Source: Steromphala cineraria
Lineage: Eukaryota; Mollusca; Gastropoda; Trochida; Trochidae
Assembly (NCBI GenBank): GCA_916613615.1
Contig: OU744732.1
Coordinates: 61,765,227-61,829,226, forward strand
Length of the DNA: 64,000 bases
Direction: 5' to 3'
How positions within the stretch are numbered: the first letter of the stretch is position 1; the number at the start of each line of letters is the position of its first letter. Below the pieces are notes generated by a model, which saw only the letters and a program-made list of their open reading frames with translations, had not been told where the DNA came from and did not search any database. The translations under genes were made by a program, and so were the position numbers. Of this stretch, positions 46,262-56,459 are shown one piece after another.

Positions 46262-46925
46262 TGAAGTCAATGTCATTGCAATTTGACGAGGTGCCCCACA
46301 GCATTAACAAACTGCAGCGGTGTCTTCATCCCTGTGGACAGCTGGTTCTTCAGTCTCTGGATCTTGGTATCCAAGTCCCTGTATACCCTTGTCCGCTGAC
46401 AGTACCACTGTGCTCTAACTGCCTCCTTAGGCGGACACGCTCTTCCCTCTCCATCTCTTTAGTTCACCGATTAGTTCATAGATGTTGGGATGAGACTTCT
46501 TGACTTGTTTTTTAAACCCGTTGTGAAATCCTTCCAAATGATTGTTTGTCCTTGGTCCAGTGTTGCCGTGCTGGTTCCACATTTTCACAGGGAAGCGGGC
46601 GTCAAAGTCTAGCCATATTGATGTCATGTAGTCGTTGAAGACTTGGATCTTGTAGCCATCTGATCCAGACTCCAAGACCTCAACGTCCTGGACGATGTCA
46701 GCTGGCAAAAGTGGCAGAGCAGCAGCTCTTCTCACATGTGACTGTACACGTTGATCTTCACGGTAGTCTGGAGCAAGACCTTTCTCGGAGACATGTCGCC
46801 ACAGTGCTTGGCTGTAATGAAAAAAACATCCTCTGATGTCAGCTCCTGGGAAGACTTCTTCTACGGCTCTGTTTGCGGCAGACTCAAAGTCACCGAGTCG
46901 TGTCTGCACAGTGTCTGGAGACAGT
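46262..46925 (-). pseudogene. MULE-type transposase relic (C-terminal half)
   Basis: The main open frame (46909-46427, minus) matches the second half of Mutator-like transposases. It has DFESAANRAVEEVFP (a catalytic-core Asp region), GCFFHYSQALWRHV (the CxxH motif), then WNQHGNTGPRTNNHLEGFHN and HPNIYELIGEL. After RWRGK the frame is lost. Two shifts are needed to follow family-like sequence (ERVRLRRQLEH, then YRDLDTKIQRLKNQL) to an end near 46274. The N-terminal half and termini are missing. It would have cut and pasted its parent element; this copy is dead. Confidence 0.8.
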
Positions 46926-47789
46926 TCAACACCGAGTCATGTGGAAACCTCTTCTTTCAGTGGGGTAAACGGGGTTGTAAAAACTCAAGACACAAAAATA
47001 AACAATTTATTATTATTATAATTATTATTTTACATATTTAACTTTGAAAACATGATGGAAGTAATGTTTTTATATTTCTGATCAACTGAGTGGATATTGG
47101 AACAATGTTGGATTGCCTGCATTAATTTTTTTTGGCTACAAAAATTACATTCACTAGTTCGTAGGAGTATTAAATTTATATAAAAACATTAGAAATTATA
47201 TTGCTTATCAATACGTGTATAAACAAACTCATCAACTCGCACACATAGCAGCATACACACGAACACATTCAACCATTTGCATGCACCATACCTGGTATAT
47301 TTATTTTTGAAAATACCCACGTACAATACCGACTATACGTACAATAATTTACATACGATACCATATATACATGTGCGATACATTCAAAAATACCATTCGT
47401 ACATACCATTCGTACAATAGTTTAGTTTAAACATATTTTATTCACAAGAAAAGGATTGGGGACAAGTTATCCAACTTAAAATGCCCTCTCCTAGTATGTA
47501 CAAAATTGATTTACAAAATACATAGTGAATACAGACAGCAGACAGTGAACAAGAGTAGAGTAGAGTAGAGTATCAGAAAGAAACAAACATTATTGACATC
47601 AAAGAAATCTGTTTGTTTCATTAATGTAAGTTTGTACCAACATAAATACAGTTTTGTTTTGACTTATTGACAGATCTGCACTTCCCTCAAGCAAAAAATA
47701 CCCACCATGTATACGGTACCACGCATAACATATAAAACATATAAAACATACAATGCATACAATGCATACAATGCATACGACACGGAAGC
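46926..47789. other. AT-rich non-coding DNA with simple repeats
   Basis: Contains TTATTATTATAATTATTATT near 47010, AGAGTAGAGTAGAGT near 47560, and short direct repeats ATGCATACA and CATATAAAA near 47725-47780. No gene seen. Confidence 0.6.
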
Positions 47790-47985
47790 GGGTCTAGGAC
47801 AAAAGCCACCCGGACAGAAGCCACCCGGAAAAAAGCCACCTAGGACAATTGCCACCTAGGACAAAAGCCACCTAGGACAAAAGCCACCTAGGACAAACGC
47901 CACCCGGACAAAAGCCACCTAGAACAAAAAGCCACCCGGACAAAAGCCACCCAGACAAAAGCTACCGGACAAAACCCACCCAAGC
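47790..47985. repeat. GGACAAAAGCCACC minisatellite
   Basis: About a dozen units of 16-19 bp built on GGACAAAAGCCACC with CCGGA or TAGGA linkers. The unit length is irregular. The minus-strand ORF across it (GGFCPGGFCP repeats) is a repeat product. Confidence 0.8.
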
Positions 47986-48230
47986 TTTTAAAAAGTTTTT
48001 AACAAACAACTCCGACGCTAGGTAGTTCTCATTTCAAATATGTATTTCACTTCATTTCCTTTCATTGTTTCAATGAATATCTCTTTCACTTTGTTTTTTG
48101 TTTCATGTTTTTCAAGCACTGTACAAAGCAGCAGTCATTAGAATGAATACCAAATAAAGAATCTGCAAATACACATCACTAGACTTTCTCAATGAAAAAC
48201 ATATCCTGAGTGAAGATGGAAATGAACTGG
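47986..48230. other. Non-coding spacer
   Basis: AT-rich. A 24-codon open stretch ending at a GTAAGT is present before 48231, but that GTAAGT is the end of the adjacent inverted-repeat element, so an exon is not supported. Confidence 0.5.
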
Positions 48231-48571
48231 GTAAGTGTTGATTCCTTTAAGTTCGTTTTGGAAATCACAACAGAGGTCGATACTTTCAGTATGACATTAT
48301 AATAAAATTGTTTACTAAGAACAAAGATTTCTATACAAATCCATTCTACGATGTTCAACCTCTACAATGTTAATCAAGAAAACTTTTCTCTAGGTAAGTT
48401 TGTTTAACACAATAATCATTGGATGTTATGGTGCATGATATGACATCATTATCTCAAACCATGGGATATATAAAACTATGGTGCAGCCAACGTAAAAAGT
48501 TAATCTTTCAAACAAATTAAATCGACCCCTGTTGTGATTTTCAAAACTAACTAAAAGGAATCAACACTTAC
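48231..48571. repeat. 341-bp MITE with ~50-bp inverted termini
   Basis: The left arm starts GTAAGTGTTGATTCCTTT and runs to AACAGAGGTCGA. The right arm starts TCGACCCCTGTTGTGATTTT and ends GGAATCAACACTTAC. It sits exactly at the left edge of the 175-bp satellite. Confidence 0.85.
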
Positions 48572-49062
48572 CAAGGAATACGTGCACCACCTTCTAAGTA
48601 TACTCAAATTAAAGGTAATTCAATTGGCAATCCAGTGATGTATCTTACGTCATATTACATACAGGCGGTCATACCGTACTGTCCCAAAAAACAACACTTA
48701 GTACCCCTATATTGTAATTCTTCCAAACAACAACTTCTGAAGGTACCAAGGAATACGTGCACCACCTTCTAAGTATACTAAAATTAAGGGTATTGCAATT
48801 GCCCATCCAGTGAGGTATCTTACGTCATATTACATACATGCGGCCATACCGTACTGTCCAAAAAAACAACACTTAGAACCCCTACATTGTAATTCTTCCA
48901 AACAACAACTTCTGAAGATACCAAGGAATACGTGCACCAACTTCTCAGTATACTCAAATTAAAGGTAATTCAATTGCCAATCCATTGAGGTATCTAATGT
49001 CATATTACATACAGGCGGTCATACCGTTATGTCCCAAAAACCAACTCTAAGTACCCCTATAT
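48572..49062. repeat. 175-bp satellite, left part
   Basis: Nearly three monomers of the same satellite that fills 59482-64000 (CAAGGAATACGTGCACCACC, TTACGTCATATTACATACAG, AAGTACCCCTATATTG). It is cut by element B within CCCCTATAT|TGTAATTC, with ATAT duplicated. Confidence 0.95.
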
Positions 49063-50746
49063 TGTCACAACCGCGAGGGTGCAACAAGGGCAAATTAATT
49101 CAAGTTCATTCTGATAAAATACGCAAGAAGATTTCATTCAATAAAAGTAACAGTTTATTTAAATAGTGACAATCTCAGAACGATATATGCATATGAGAAA
49201 ATACCAATATGTGTCAGGTCACTTGTGTCACTTAAAGAAAGCAGTAAGCTTAGCTGGTACTAATTATTATCAAATACCAATTAATCTTATTGTTTAAAGG
49301 GATGTAGCAGACTAAAAGTCGTATTGCTATTTACCTATTATAATTTGAGTTTGATTCCAAAAAGAAGTAAAGATTTCAAATGTCAGGCCGAAATGTCCAA
49401 TTCAAGTGTCTCAAGTGAGAGCCAAAATGAAGAGTGAAGAGCGAATGGCAGTGCTCGCTTATATAGGCTTTCCAAGTGACCACGTGACCTTATGCAACCA
49501 ATCAAATCACAGCAAAAACATGGCGGCTGACGTTCACGTCAAAGTTCAAATAGAATAATTAGACATCATTAAAATGTACAATGGTTATGGAATGTCCTTA
49601 CAATGTCCTTAATGACCTTTTAATACAAGCTTTCGATTAAGACCAAAAGGACAACATTCAATAAAAGAATAAGTATAAGGAAAGTGAAGTTTGGATTCAA
49701 GCGGCCGGCGATGACAGTATTTGACAGGTCATGGCGACGTCAATAGCAACCAACAAGAAAGTTAAATTACGAAAATGTACAATAGTTATAGAATGACCTT
49801 TTTATGTCCTAAATTACTATTAAAAAACATGCTTTGGATTGAGACTAAAAGGACAATATACAATAAAGGAATTATTATAAGGACAGCGAAGTTTGAATCC
49901 AGGCGGCCGGCGATGACAGATTTTGACAGGTCATGGCGGCTCCGAGGGCAGCAGAGAAGAAAGTTAAATTACTGGAGCATGGAGTAAGATATACGTGTAA
50001 AACAATTGCAAATATTGTTTATGGTAATTATAGGTCATTCTCTCATTGATTATTGATACTCTAAATATTTTTGATAGGTAAAACACAATATTCTTACCGA
50101 GTGGCAAAAGTTTGACAGCGCCAAAATAACAACAAGGACGAAAAGAAATAGTTCCAAAGAAATACAATAATTATAGTGACGATTAAGTAATTACATGTCA
50201 AAGAAATCATGGACAATTCAATAAATACTATTATATTTCTTCACAAATAAAAACATCAGTATTTTACGACGACATATGCGCAATGACACAGTGCGCTCTT
50301 CGGTCATGAAAACATGAATGTTACAACAGTTCGAGACCGAGCAATGCAAACATGGAATTGGATACCAATTAGCGTAATACAAGCAACATAGATTGACAGG
50401 ATAGAATCTGGAATAATACAGTGAAATATGACTACACAGTGCCAGGAAAAACGAGTGAGTGAGCCTTTATGAATCCGTGCCGATTAGAATTTACATTATT
50501 TATGGTGCACGAAAATGGAGGTACTGATGCCATGCCGTGTCAAACATGAGAAAAGATGGATATAAAAAGACTGTTAATTATTACCACATTACGCTAAAGG
50601 AATGTACATGAATGTGATCATAAATTCTTGACACCGACAATCTCATTACATGGTTAATTAACAATTGAATAATTTATTACATACGGTCTCACTCGTTTAT
50701 AAATATGATGAAATTTAAAAATTTGAAAGATAGAACATATATTACA
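49063..50746 (-). repeat. Element B 3' LTR with poly(A) signal
   Basis: 1,684 bp. On the element strand an AATAAA lies at 49159-49154. It retains a ~69-bp segment (near 50140-50210) that the 5' LTR lacks. The ORF 49775-49987 and its twin in the other LTR are not supported as genes. Confidence 0.95.
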
Positions 50747-50761
50747 CTCGCCCCTCCTTTA
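50747..50761 (-). other. Element B polypurine tract
   Basis: In element orientation TAAAGGAGGGGCGAG directly precedes the 3' LTR, as expected for the plus-strand primer. Confidence 0.85.
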
Positions 50762-50800
50762 CACTGGGCAAAACCACTCCGTGGTTTTAAATGGAGAAAG

Positions 50801-52531
50801 TCAGGCCTCGAGTCTCAGCAGGAGGCCATCGAGCTGCCTGATGAGACTGTCCAAGGAGGTGTCTCTGAGGGTGGAGGCCTTCTCCAGCATGTCCAGGAGT
50901 GTTGGAGCCGAAGTCGGGAGGTTCTTGTCGTCTTTGGTGAGAGCCACCTTCACCAGGAACACATAGTTGTATAACCTCAGTTTGGCTATTTCGTTGTCCT
51001 CTACCTTGGGGTCTGCAGTTCCTGGGAGAGCCAGAAAGTTATAACGAAATAATAAATCCTGGCGGGTGGTGTCCGGCATCCCTCCAACTGCTTGGGACTC
51101 CAGTTTCATGGCAGCAAATTCCCAATGCAGGAGCTTTTGGTCTGAAGTCATGCTTGACCAGCCTTTCGGTGGCCACTCCAGTTTGGTCCCCTTAAAGTCG
51201 AGTGCATCGGATCGCCTCGACCACTGCCGTCTTGCTGCTGGAAATAATGGCAGAGATCCTTTGGTCAAAAGCTTCTTAGCCCTGTCCTGAACTGTTGGGG
51301 TGGTTTTAAGCTTCTTCATTGGCGGCTGACTTTGGGCTAAGACGATCTGTCTCTTGTCTTTGGGAACAGAAACCTTCTTGTGTTTGGATGCCAAGGAGGA
51401 TTGAGTGGGCTCTGGTATAGGGGATGGAGCAGACTCTGACGGTGGCATCTGGGAAGGAGCAGACTCTGACGGTGGCATCTGGGAAGGAGCAGACTCTGTT
51501 GGTGGCATCTGGGAAGGAGCAGGCTCTGTCGGTGGCATCTGGGAAGGAGCAGGCTCTGTTGGTGGCATCTGGGAAGGAGCAGACTCTGTCGGTGGCATCT
51601 GGGAAGGAGCAGGCTCTGTTGGTGGCATCTGGGAAGGAGCAGGCTCTGTTGGTGGCATCTGGGAAGGAGCAGGCATTTGCTCAACATCTATTTTTGGTCG
51701 CGTCTCTTCCGCACTTGGACGGTCCCAGCTATAAGCACAGAGAACTGTCTCTTTGGGGATCTGGAGTCCTAGGGAGCCTGAGAGTGCTCGAAGAATTTCA
51801 GGCAAGTCTTGGACACGTACCGGCTGACCAGGGGTAGATGGACGGTTGCGGGTCGTAACTTCAGGTTTAAAGAAAAGTTCCATCAATTTCATGGCATACT
51901 CTTGCTGGGTGAGAAGCTTGACGTCCAGTGTCACCATGACCCAACTCCATGTAGCTCCGCAAACACTAAGGTCAAACTCCACGCCATGTTTTACCATCGC
52001 TGCCTCCACAAGCTTGTACCCTGTAGGGTTGGTGGGGTCATATTCGTCCAACAGCTCGTCCGAGCTAGGAGCATGGATGGAGAGGGTGTCGTCATCAACC
52101 TCTTGGTCCCATCCCTGTTTCCATTCTGCTTCTGTTTTGTGGAGGATGTCATCAGTGTTCCCATCCTTCAGCGATGCGAGGACTAGGTCCCTGGCCCTCT
52201 TCGACTGTGAAGCCTGGACACTTGGCTCGTTCACAACACACGAATATTCCTTTGGCTTTAAGGCAAACCAATAGCAGTTTTTCTCCGTAAGAAAGTTGGA
52301 ATCTATGGCTTCGTCAGATTGTTCTTTTGCAACATGTTGTTGCAGGTCTAGTGCCCTTCTGAAAGTCTTTCCTCCGTCGCACCAGACGCAAACGACTCTG
52401 AGAGATCCATGATAATCTCTGGCAACATGGTTCTTGAGTTCCCTCTTGGATGCAAACTTCCCAGGGCATTGCCAGCATGTGTATTCCATATCTGAAGAAA
52501 CAATAACGCATCCAATGTTTATACAAGTCAA
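50801..52531 (-). CDS. Element B ORF3: zinc-finger / Pro-rich-repeat protein in the env position
   Basis: 576 codons, uninterrupted, after pol and before the purine tract. I do not recognise a family. From the inner Met15 the sequence starts MEYTCWQCPGKF: C19-C22-H35-H41 form a C2H2-like finger (CX2CX12HX5H). A second, incomplete finger has C48, C51 and H66. Residues ~285-375 are nine near-perfect copies of a 10-residue APSQMPPTEP-type repeat, followed by a basic stretch (SKHKKVSVPKDKR, KKLKTT), possibly a nuclear signal. No signal peptide, transmembrane or furin-like site is visible, so it does not look like an envelope protein. An acceptor-like TATTGTTTCTTCAG ends 2 nt before the Met15 codon, suggesting a spliced mRNA starting there. 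It may be a chromatin- or nucleic-acid-binding accessory protein, or a captured host gene; function unknown. Confidence 0.75.
   Translation of the reverse strand: MTCINIGCVIVSSDMEYTCWQCPGKFASKRELKNHVARDYHGSLRVVCVWCDGGKTFRRALDLQQHVAKEQSDEAIDSNFLTEKNCYWFALKPKEYSCVVNEPSVQASQSKRARDLVLASLKDGNTDDILHKTEAEWKQGWDQEVDDDTLSIHAPSSDELLDEYDPTNPTGYKLVEAAMVKHGVEFDLSVCGATWSWVMVTLDVKLLTQQEYAMKLMELFFKPEVTTRNRPSTPGQPVRVQDLPEILRALSGSLGLQIPKETVLCAYSWDRPSAEETRPKIDVEQMPAPSQMPPTEPAPSQMPPTEPAPSQMPPTESAPSQMPPTEPAPSQMPPTEPAPSQMPPTESAPSQMPPSESAPSQMPPSESAPSPIPEPTQSSLASKHKKVSVPKDKRQIVLAQSQPPMKKLKTTPTVQDRAKKLLTKGSLPLFPAARRQWSRRSDALDFKGTKLEWPPKGWSSMTSDQKLLHWEFAAMKLESQAVGGMPDTTRQDLLFRYNFLALPGTADPKVEDNEIAKLRLYNYVFLVKVALTKDDKNLPTSAPTLLDMLEKASTLRDTSLDSLIRQLDGLLLRLEA
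51425..51672. repeat. 30-bp coding minisatellite inside ORF3
   Basis: About eight to nine units of GTTGGTGGCATCTGGGAAGG plus AGCAGGCTCT, with variants GACTCTGAC and GTC. All are 30 bp and so preserve the ORF3 frame. Copy number is likely to vary between element copies. Confidence 0.9.
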
Positions 52532-52910
52532 CTTATTGTTATTTACAAAAATGCATCCATTGACCTAGTTGAAAAACTTCCAATTAATTTCTCTCTATAA
52601 GTGACCAAAACAACATAAAGGTTTCCTCATCTCTAAAGAGATGTCCCTATCCAATTGCTCCTAATCCATAAATTAACCCCTTAGGAATCAAGCGTGTCGA
52701 CCCACTATCATCCTAATAGTAAAAGATCCTGGGGAGGGAGCACCCAAATATATTCCGTGAGTACCGATAATGTCCAAAAAAGTGAACAACATAACAGAGA
52801 GGTCCAGCGCTAAGTGTAAATTATCATCCTCAGTACCGATTTGCACAACAACTAGTTTGTTACAATTTCAACCAACATCTTAACATCATAACAGAACAAC
52901 GCAACACCAA
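52532..52910 (-). other. Spacer between pol and ORF3 of element B
   Basis: Non-coding, AT-rich. It ends, on the element strand, in the pyrimidine-rich acceptor-like sequence that continues to 52492. No ORF seen. Confidence 0.6.
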
Positions 52911-55900
52911 TTAGAAAGTTTCCTTTAATTTCAGAATCCATTTGGGTGGGTTCTTGCCCTTGTATGCAAGAAGTCTATTGACATGGACAGCCTTTGCTAT
53001 CTGACTCGGGGACTTTTTGATTAGATAGGTCAGGTCATCTATCCTTTTAGTTATGAGATAAGGTCCCTTCCACGGTGAAGTGAGTTTGCTACACACGCCT
53101 ACTTTTCTCACAGGGTTAAGTAGCCATACTACCTGTCCCTTAGAGAAGGGACGTTTCTTGGCTGAAAGATCATAATGCCTTTTTTGATAGGACGCGGATT
53201 TCTTCAGATGCTCTCTGCCCAGTTCATGAGAAATCTCTAGTTTCCTTTTCAAATCCTGTACATACTGGTTAACATCACCCATTTCTTCTTCCATTGCAGG
53301 TCTGGCGATAAAGGCTTGGATCGGCATTGTTACCTCTCGACCTAACATCATCATGTTTGGAGATTGACCAGTGCTGGCATGTTCAGAGGAACGGTAGGCC
53401 ATCAGGACCTGAGGGAGAAATTCATCCCATTTTGTCTGATCTTTCTCTATCATGGTAGTGAGCATTTGTGCTAATGTTCGGTTAAACCGCTCTACAGTTC
53501 CATTGGCCTGTGGATGTAAGCTAGTTGTCCTGGTCTTGTCAATTTTCAGTAGTTCGCACATCTGTTTGAACAGAACTGATTCAAAATTTGACCCTTGATC
53601 TGAGTGAACCTGAAGAGGGACACCAAATCGACTAACAAAACTATTCACAAAGGCAGTCGCAACTGTTTTCGCCTCTTGATCCGGCAAAGCTACAGCTTCT
53701 GGCCATTTTGTGAACAGGTCAATCATGACGAGAACAAACCTATTACCACTCTGCGTCTTTGGTAGCGGTCCCAGTATGTCCATAGCAACTCTTTCTATGG
53801 GTTCTCCGACTTTGAACGAACCCAGAGGGGCTTTGTGAACAGTTGGTGTTTTCTTAGCCGCGCACTGATCACACTGGGAACAGTATTCTGTCACGCTGTC
53901 TTTCATTGCAGGCCAATAAAAACTTTGCTTCACTCTACTAAGAGTCTTGTCAGCCCCCAAATGGCCGGAAGCAGGGATGTCATGGCAGTATTTCAACACT
54001 TCCTTCCGCTTTGTTTCAGGTACAACAAGCTGAAGGACTTTCAAGTCATGTTCATCTTGTTCCCAACGTCTGTACAACATTCCCATGTGTACTTCAAGTC
54101 TTTCCCATTGACGCCAAAGAGTCTTCAAAGAGGAAGACATGTGTGAAATTTCACTCCATTCTGGTCGAGAGGATTGTTCTTCGCACGAAAGTAGGAGAGT
54201 TGCCATATTTTTATCCTCTAATTGAGCCTGACGAATCTGCACAGGCTCCCAACCATCTAACAAACGCTGTCCAATCTTTCCCAGACAGGTTTCTTGTTTG
54301 CTATTGCCCCTGGTTGTAACTCTTCGGACACTACCAGACTGTTGGCCCTCTTGATCAATAAATTTGATGGTCCCCTGCTCAGGAAGAACTTCTTCGTTTA
54401 CATCCATCCTAGGATCTTGTCGAGCACATGCTGGACAAGGTGCTCTAGATAGCTCTTTCCTAGTTGTACAATAGGCTTGCTCGTGTTTGTTCAAAGCTGT
54501 GCTCATATAGGCTATGACCCGTTCATCTCCATCCTGTTTCTGAGATAGGACCGCACCTAGGGCTTTATCGCTAGCATCCGTATCTAGGATGAACTGCTCC
54601 CCCAACTTTGGATAGGAGAGGATTGGAGAGGTCGTCAGGGCCTTCTTCAGTTCATTGAAAGCAAGTTGACATTCCTCAGTCCAGACAAAGGTGGCATTCT
54701 TTTCAGCCAACTTATGAAGAGGTTTTGCGATACAAGCAAATCCCTTGACAAACCTGCGATAATAAGAGCAGAGGCCTAAGAAACTTCTGATTTCTTTGGC
54801 ACATGTTGGAACAGGCCAATTCCTTACTGATTCCAACTTTTCAGGTTCTGTCTCAACTCCATCACTGGAAACAATGTGACCAAGAAACACCAGTTTTTTT
54901 TGAAAGAAGGAACATTTTGATGGTTTCAACTTGAGGTTTGCTGACAAGAATCTTTCAAAAATCAATTCCAATCTGTCTAAACCTTGTGAAACTTCTTTGG
55001 CAGGGACAATGACATCATCCATGTAGACCAAACAGATAGCCCATTGCAGACCATGCAAGACTGTTTCCATCAGTCGCTGAAAGGTTGAAGGTGCGTTTAC
55101 TAGACCGAATGGCATAACTGTGAACTGGTACAAACCAATGGTGGTTGCAAAAGCAGTCTTCGGTTTGTCTTCCTCTGTTATTCCAAGCTGCCAAAACCCA
55201 GAATTCAAGTCCATGGTATTGAACCAAACACTTCCGGCAAGAGAATCTAAACACTCGTCAATACGAGGAATTGGGTAGGCATCCTTAATTGTAACATCAT
55301 TCAGCTGGCGATAATCCAAGCAGAACCTCCATTTCCCATCCTTTCTTCGAACTAAAACAATCGGACTTGCCCAAGGACTTGACGAGGGCTCAATGACCCC
55401 TTGCTTCAGCATTCTTTCAACTTCAACTTTCTCAACTTCACGTTTACCAAATGGCAAACGACGGGGAGGCTGCTTTATAGGTTTCGCATCCCCTGTGTCT
55501 ATGTGGTGCTCAACCATCTGAGAGTGACCTAAATCATCAGAAGTCTTAGAGAAAACATCCTGGTATCGATGTAACAACTTTGCTAACTCTCCCGATTCAT
55601 CAGGAGTGAGATGCACTGAACTTCGATCACATAAATCTTGCAAATGATCAGGAAGGCCAGAAGTTCCTGTGTCTTTGTGTGACTGAGTGGTGACATTGTA
55701 AACATGACTACTGTTCGTATCTACTTCAACAGACTCGCAAATGCCAAGATTCATCTTGGGATGGAGGGTCACTGACTGATCACCAATATTTACAACATTT
55801 ACTGAAAGAGTGGCACTTCTTGTGTTGATAATTCCGCTTGTCATACAGACAGACTGACTTTCAAGCAGGTTCGGGGATGCTTCCAGCATCCCATTCTCTG

Positions 55901-56090
55901 TCATGTGATTGCCAAGTGGGAGTTCCACTGTGACCCACGCACCTGTGTTTGGTAATAGAGTTACAGACTCTTTGACTTGGACCTTACAGGACATTACCAC
56001 CCCTTGTCCAGTCCAACAGGACAACTTTCCACCATCAACAGTTCTGAGTGTCAATGCCTGATAATCAATGCTATGGATATAAGCCATCAA
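52911..56090 (-). pseudogene. Element B pol: RT and integrase, RNase H deleted
   Basis: 1,059 codons from the first internal Met. Upstream the same frame continues into protease beyond a TAA. RT spans about 190-400 (SPIVLVRRKDGKWRFCLDYR, VYMDD near 356). RNase H starts (LDTDASDKALG, CTTRKEL) but jumps straight to SRAPCPAC, which normally follows its C-terminus, so roughly 70 residues are missing in frame. Integrase has the zinc-binding HHCC (~700-745), the catalytic core (MDILGPLP, SDQGSN, then the Glu helix HPQANGTVERFNR) and a C-terminal GPY/F-like module (WKGPYLITKR). The frame ends in TGA/TAA-type stop just before the ORF3 spacer. The deletion should abolish RNase H activity. Confidence 0.9.
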
Positions 56091-56111
56091 GAAATCTTGA
56101 CCTATTATCCC

Positions 56112-56459
56112 TTAAGTTGCTATCTCACACACGATGACAGTGTGCTGAAATGTATTGCCACCTAATTCTATTTGAAGGACGGCCTGGCCACTAACACCTT
56201 GGAGATTGACATCCAATGGTTGCATCGTTGGTTTCACTTTCATTGAATCATATTTTGCCTTAGACAGAATAGTCACAGATGAACCAGAATCTACCAAAAA
56301 GTTTACTGCTATCTGACAAACATGCCCAATTGTATAGAAGCCATTATCATTGTCTCCACCCACATGACCAATACGTGGAACACTCTCTTCCAGGAGCCTG
56401 TTGTTTTCTGTCAGTGCATGGCTCTCTACGCTGACAGAGTCCCGTTTCCCTGTCCATTG
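56112..56459 (-). pseudogene. Element B protease segment, ended by nonsense
   Basis: The frame opens just after a TAA near 56459 and overlaps the end of gag by about 30 nt in the -1 frame. It encodes an aspartic protease with FLVDSGSSVTILSK. TAA at 56112-56114 interrupts it immediately before GIIGQDFL, the conserved second protease motif, which continues in the same frame into pol. This is a simple nonsense substitution. Confidence 0.85.
56407..56450 (-). promoter_or_regulatory. -1 programmed ribosomal frameshift signal (gag to protease)
   Basis: On the element strand the heptamer GGGAAAC (56450-56444) lies in the gag frame as G GGA AAC, the canonical X XXY YYZ slippery pattern. A 5-nt spacer (GGGAC) follows. 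Then comes an 8-bp stem TCTGTCAG / CTGACAGA (56438-56431 with 56414-56407) around a 16-nt loop that contains the gag stop TAG (56428-56426). The downstream protease is in the -1 frame, exactly as this signal would produce. Confidence 0.85.

Noticed and set aside
47664..47855. 63-codon GGFCPGGFCP ORF on the minus strand
   Set aside because: Encoded by the GGACAAAAGCCACC minisatellite and adjoining simple repeats.
48100..48236. Possible exon ending at GTAAGT
   Set aside because: Only 24 open codons, and the GTAAGT belongs to the terminal inverted repeat of the adjacent MITE.
49775..49987. 70-codon ORF present identically in both LTRs of element B (also 58579-58791)
   Set aside because: Its duplication simply reflects the LTRs. 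It has no recognisable domain and is antisense to element B.
51337..51837. Several repeat-coding ORFs in other frames over ORF3
   Set aside because: The 30-bp coding repeat keeps all frames open; only the ORF3 frame extends into non-repeat, protein-like sequence on both sides.
50801..52531. ORF3 as a retroviral-type envelope gene
   Set aside because: No signal peptide, transmembrane segment, cleavage site or cysteine pattern of an envelope; it has zinc-finger-like motifs instead.
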